NCBI RefSeq assembly: GCF_020733705.1
Contig: NZ_JAJFZM010000002.1
Coordinates: forward strand, 682,001 to 746,000
Direction of reading: 5' to 3'
Length of the DNA: 64,000 nucleotides
DNA from: Nocardia australiensis
GTDB taxonomy: Bacteria; Actinomycetota; Actinomycetes; Mycobacteriales; Mycobacteriaceae
Made by a program: the position numbers and the translations under genes. Under the pieces are notes generated by a model that had not been told where the DNA came from, ran no database searches, and saw only the letters and a list, made by a program, of their open reading frames with translations. Positions 62,006 through 64,000 of the stretch are shown one piece after another (position 1 is the first letter of the stretch; the number at the start of each line of letters is the position of its first letter).

Positions 62006-62623
62006 ATGGGTCACGACCGCAACGACACCGGCGACGGTGTCGTTATCGGGGAGGACGGGCTCGCCCGGCCCGCATGGGCCGCCGGCGACCCGCTGCTGCG
62101 CGGCTACTACGACATCGAATGGGGTATGCCCGTCACCGACGAACACGGCGTGTACGAGAGGATCTGTCTCGAGGGGTTCCAGGCCGGCCTGTCCTGGGCG
62201 ACGATCCTGCGCAAGCGCCCCGCTTTCCGGGCCGCGTTCGACAACTTCGACCCTGATGCCGTCGCTGGCTACACCGACGTCGATATCGAACGTCTCATGG
62301 CGGACACAGGTATCGTGCGGAACCGGCGCAAGATCACCGCGACCATAGCCAACGCCCGCGCCACCGTCGAGCTGCGTGACGATATCGGTGTCGCCGAACT
62401 GGTGTGGTCGTTCCGGCCCGACAGCACGCCGCGGCCACGGACCTTCGCCGAGATCCCCACCACCTCCGCCGAGTCGATCGCTCTGTCCAAGGAGCTGCGG
62501 CGCCGCGGATTCGCCTTCGTCGGGCCGACCACCATGTACGCGCTCATGGAAGCGATCGGGATCATCGACACCCACCTCCTGAGATCGCATCGACGAGGCA
62601 GTTCCGGAATCTGGCCTGCATGA
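62006..62623 (+). CDS. tag: DNA-3-methyladenine glycosylase I
   Basis: 205 residues. Family landmarks: YYDIEWGMPVTDEHGVYERI, LEGFQAGLSWATILRKRPAF, and the C-terminal GFAFVGPTTMYALMEAIGII. The catalytic-pocket Glu in the EWG motif is present. It excises 3-methyladenine as free base, starting base excision repair. Translationally close to alkB (4-base gap), surely co-transcribed. The last 20 or so residues (SHRRGSSGIWPA) are shorter and more basic than usual and the zinc-binding C-terminal Cys/His typical of E. coli Tag is not obvious. Confidence 0.9.
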   Translation: MGHDRNDTGDGVVIGEDGLARPAWAAGDPLLRGYYDIEWGMPVTDEHGVYERICLEGFQAGLSWATILRKRPAFRAAFDNFDPDAVAGYTDVDIERLMADTGIVRNRRKITATIANARATVELRDDIGVAELVWSFRPDSTPRPRTFAEIPTTSAESIALSKELRRRGFAFVGPTTMYALMEAIGIIDTHLLRSHRRGSSGIWPA

Positions 62624-62769
62624 CTTCGGGCAGCGCTAGAGGCTCTCGGTCTGCGCCCGAAAAGATTCTGGCAGCAGGGATCTCACGTTTGATTCGTCCC
62701 AGCGTCTACAAGGTGTCACTGCGCCAGAAGGCGGTCCGGTGGCACCCCGATCACAGAAAGGACGAATAC

Positions 62770-63219
62770 ATGTCGCTCGAGAAGAACAAGGAGATAGTCG
62801 GCCGCTGGTTCACCGAGTTCTGGGGCAACCCGTTCAATCCCGAGATCATCGACGTACTCGCCGCGCCGGACATTCGTTTCGAGTACTCGCTGCACCAGCC
62901 CATGCGTGGGCGCGACGCGGTGCGCGAATTCGCCACCAAGTTCCGCACCGCCTTCCCGGACCTGAACTTCTGGGGCACCGCGGACCTCATCGCCGAAGGT
63001 GACTACGTCGTCGGCCAGTGGGAGGGCGGCGGTACCCACACCGGCCCGATCGTGTTCGACGACCTGCCGATCGGCTCGGTCCCCGCAGCGTCCGGTAAGA
63101 CGATGCGCTTCACCGGCACGTCGGTGCTCAAGGTCCAGAACGGTCTCATTGTCGAAGAACTCGGCCTTGACGACGGCGTCGCGGTGCTGCAGCAGCTCGG
63201 AATCATTCCGACCGCCTGA
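62770..63219 (+). CDS. SnoaL-like (NTF2-fold) protein
   Basis: 149 residues: MSLEKNKEIVGRWFTEFWGN, FEYSLHQPMRGRDAVREFAT, FRTAFPDLNFWGTADLIAEG, and VVGQWEGGGTHTGPIVFDDL show the SnoaL cone fold with the usual H/G-G-R-D and W-E-GGxHTG motifs. Members are ester cyclases, hydrolases or of unknown role. AAAGGA lies about 10 bases before the ATG. 146 bases after tag, so possibly in the same transcript; a strong stem-loop follows its stop. Confidence 0.78.
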   Translation: MSLEKNKEIVGRWFTEFWGNPFNPEIIDVLAAPDIRFEYSLHQPMRGRDAVREFATKFRTAFPDLNFWGTADLIAEGDYVVGQWEGGGTHTGPIVFDDLPIGSVPAASGKTMRFTGTSVLKVQNGLIVEELGLDDGVAVLQQLGIIPTA

Positions 63220-63243
63220 CACGGTCATCAGTACAGCATCGAT

Positions 63244-63279
63244 CGTCAGGGACCGCCCCCACTGGGCCGGTCCCTGACG
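63244..63279. terminator. Stem-loop terminator after SnoaL-like gene
   Basis: CGTCAGGGACC (63244-63254) and GGTCCCTGACG (63269-63279) pair perfectly over 11 bases around a 14-base loop, 24 bases after the stop. No T-run, as usual for high-GC organisms. Confidence 0.65.
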
Positions 63280-63345
63280 GTCGACGACCACGTCGACCGT
63301 GGCGACCCCCTTCCTCCGCGGCTGCGGCAGCGGCACGGCACACCG

Positions 63346-63420
63346 AATCAGCGGTGCCGAATCGTCGGGCAGGCGTTCGCCGGCGGAATCATAGGCGCGA
63401 TCGGCCAGCCGAGTGTCCTG
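63346..63420 (-). pseudogene. Probable IS5-like transposase fragment
   Basis: Minus strand QDTRLADRAYDSAGERLPDD resembles the DRAYDS motif around the second catalytic Asp of IS5/IS4-type DDE transposases. Only about 25 codons remain, in the gap between the SnoaL-like gene and ogt. Weak on its own. Confidence 0.35.
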
Positions 63421-63524
63421 GCAGTCGGCTGGGGATCCGCGAGCAGGAGCCGGCTGGGATAGGTATCTCACGTTCGGCGTCCGGTGAACGTTTGCCTGGT
63501 GAGAGCGAGAGAAAGGGGAAGCAG

Positions 63525-64000
63525 GTGAGTACTCGGCACACGGTGATCGACACCGCGGCGCTCGGCCCTGTCACGATCGTCGCGGCCGACGCGGAGGTAA
63601 CCGGACTGTACTTCCGGCACCACATCCGGCGTCCGGCTCAGGAGCTGTTCGGGCCGTCGGTGTCCTTCGTCGACGACATTGTCCTGGGAGAGGCCGTCGG
63701 CCAGTTGCTCGAGTATCTTCTCGGACAGCGCCACAGTTTCGATCTGCCGCTGTCCCCTACAGGTGACGAATTCCAGCAGCAGGTGTGGGAACAGGTCAGT
63801 ACCATCCCGTTCGGTGCGACCACCACTTACGGACAGATCGCGCAGCGCCTGGGTGACCGTTCAGCGGCCTATCGAGTCGGACAGGCCGTAGGAGCCAACC
63901 CGCTGTGTATTTTCATCCCATGCCACCGGGTGATCGGGGCGACCGGATCGCTGACCGGATACGCGGGCGGACTCGATCGCAAACGCACGCTACTCGAACT
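63525..64000 (+). CDS. ogt: Methylated-DNA-protein cysteine methyltransferase (cut by window end)
   Basis: 158 codons visible, no stop before the window ends; only a few residues should be missing. GTG start with AAAGGGGA about 8 bases upstream. Acceptor Cys133 lies in IPCHRVIGATG; the helix-turn-helix before it is IPFGATTTYGQIAQRLGD with AVGANP. N-terminal domain short and degenerate, as in Ogt/MGMT. It removes O6-methylguanine lesions by suicidal transfer, completing the alkylation-repair set with AlkB and Tag. Confidence 0.92.
   Translation, partial: MSTRHTVIDTAALGPVTIVAADAEVTGLYFRHHIRRPAQELFGPSVSFVDDIVLGEAVGQLLEYLLGQRHSFDLPLSPTGDEFQQQVWEQVSTIPFGATTTYGQIAQRLGDRSAAYRVGQAVGANPLCIFIPCHRVIGATGSLTGYAGGLDRKRTLLE

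Overview
High-GC actinobacterial chromosome, most likely Nocardia or a close mycolate relative. Pointers are frequent GTG/TTG starts, a block ordered like the Mycobacterium tuberculosis Rv0536-Rv0541c neighbourhood (epimerase, DPM-like glycosyltransferase, DUF2064 protein, integral membrane protein), an EspG-like ESX fragment, a cholesterol-oxidase relic and a large NRPS. Genus and family calls come from recognition of motifs, not from a search.

Layout. 1-3.3 kb: a tightly coupled thiolase/SDR/SDR/MaoC operon for acyl-CoA breakdown or reversal, separated by a strong inverted repeat from a convergent IclR regulator. 4.4-9.0 kb: a secreted lipoprotein, a secreted SGNH hydrolase and a secreted PI-PLC-like phosphodiesterase, sitting in a broken tandem duplication; a near-identical 16-bp element lies at the IclR start and upstream of the PLC gene. 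9.1-15.1 kb: a decay zone with a group II intron (9429-11991, minus strand) and fragments of pntB, a TetR regulator, an FAD monooxygenase, IS3 transposases, a GNAT and a cholesterol oxidase; only a DUF420 membrane protein looks intact. 15.0-17.2 kb: probable remnant of an integrative element (XRE/TPR regulator, palindromic operator, three overlapping small genes, tRNA-end-like sequence). 17.4-21.5 kb: the Rv0536-Rv0541c-like glycosylation block plus a two-component-system scar. 21.7-25.7 kb: a minus-strand operon of DoxX-like membrane protein, acyl-CoA-dehydrogenase-like flavoprotein, a binding-protein fold lacking a signal peptide, and a radical SAM enzyme.

26.9-51.3 kb is the showpiece: an undescribed-looking biosynthetic cluster. 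One 5.7-kilo-residue NRPS reads C(starter)-C(half)-A-T-C-A-T-E-C-A-T-E-C-A-T-TE, predicting a tetrapeptide with D-residues at positions 2 and 3. Around it are a P450, a flavin monooxygenase of the salicyloyl-CoA 5-hydroxylase/VioD type, a PapA-like acyltransferase, a free-standing carrier protein and a free-standing AMP ligase; these could make and load an aryl or acyl cap for the starter C domain. A glycine-rich exported protein interrupts the group and a decayed second copy of the P450 ends it. No MbtH, phosphopantetheinyl transferase or exporter is seen.

51.4-60.6 kb: mixed accessory DNA with frameshifted cupin and metallo-beta-lactamase genes, an NmrA-like protein, nitroreductase, a divergent AraC regulator/alpha-beta hydrolase pair, IS256 remnants, an EspG pseudogene, an SDR fragment and an SRPBCC protein. 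61.3-64.0 kb: a DNA-alkylation repair neighbourhood (AlkB, Tag, and an Ogt cut by the window end) with a SnoaL-like protein between.
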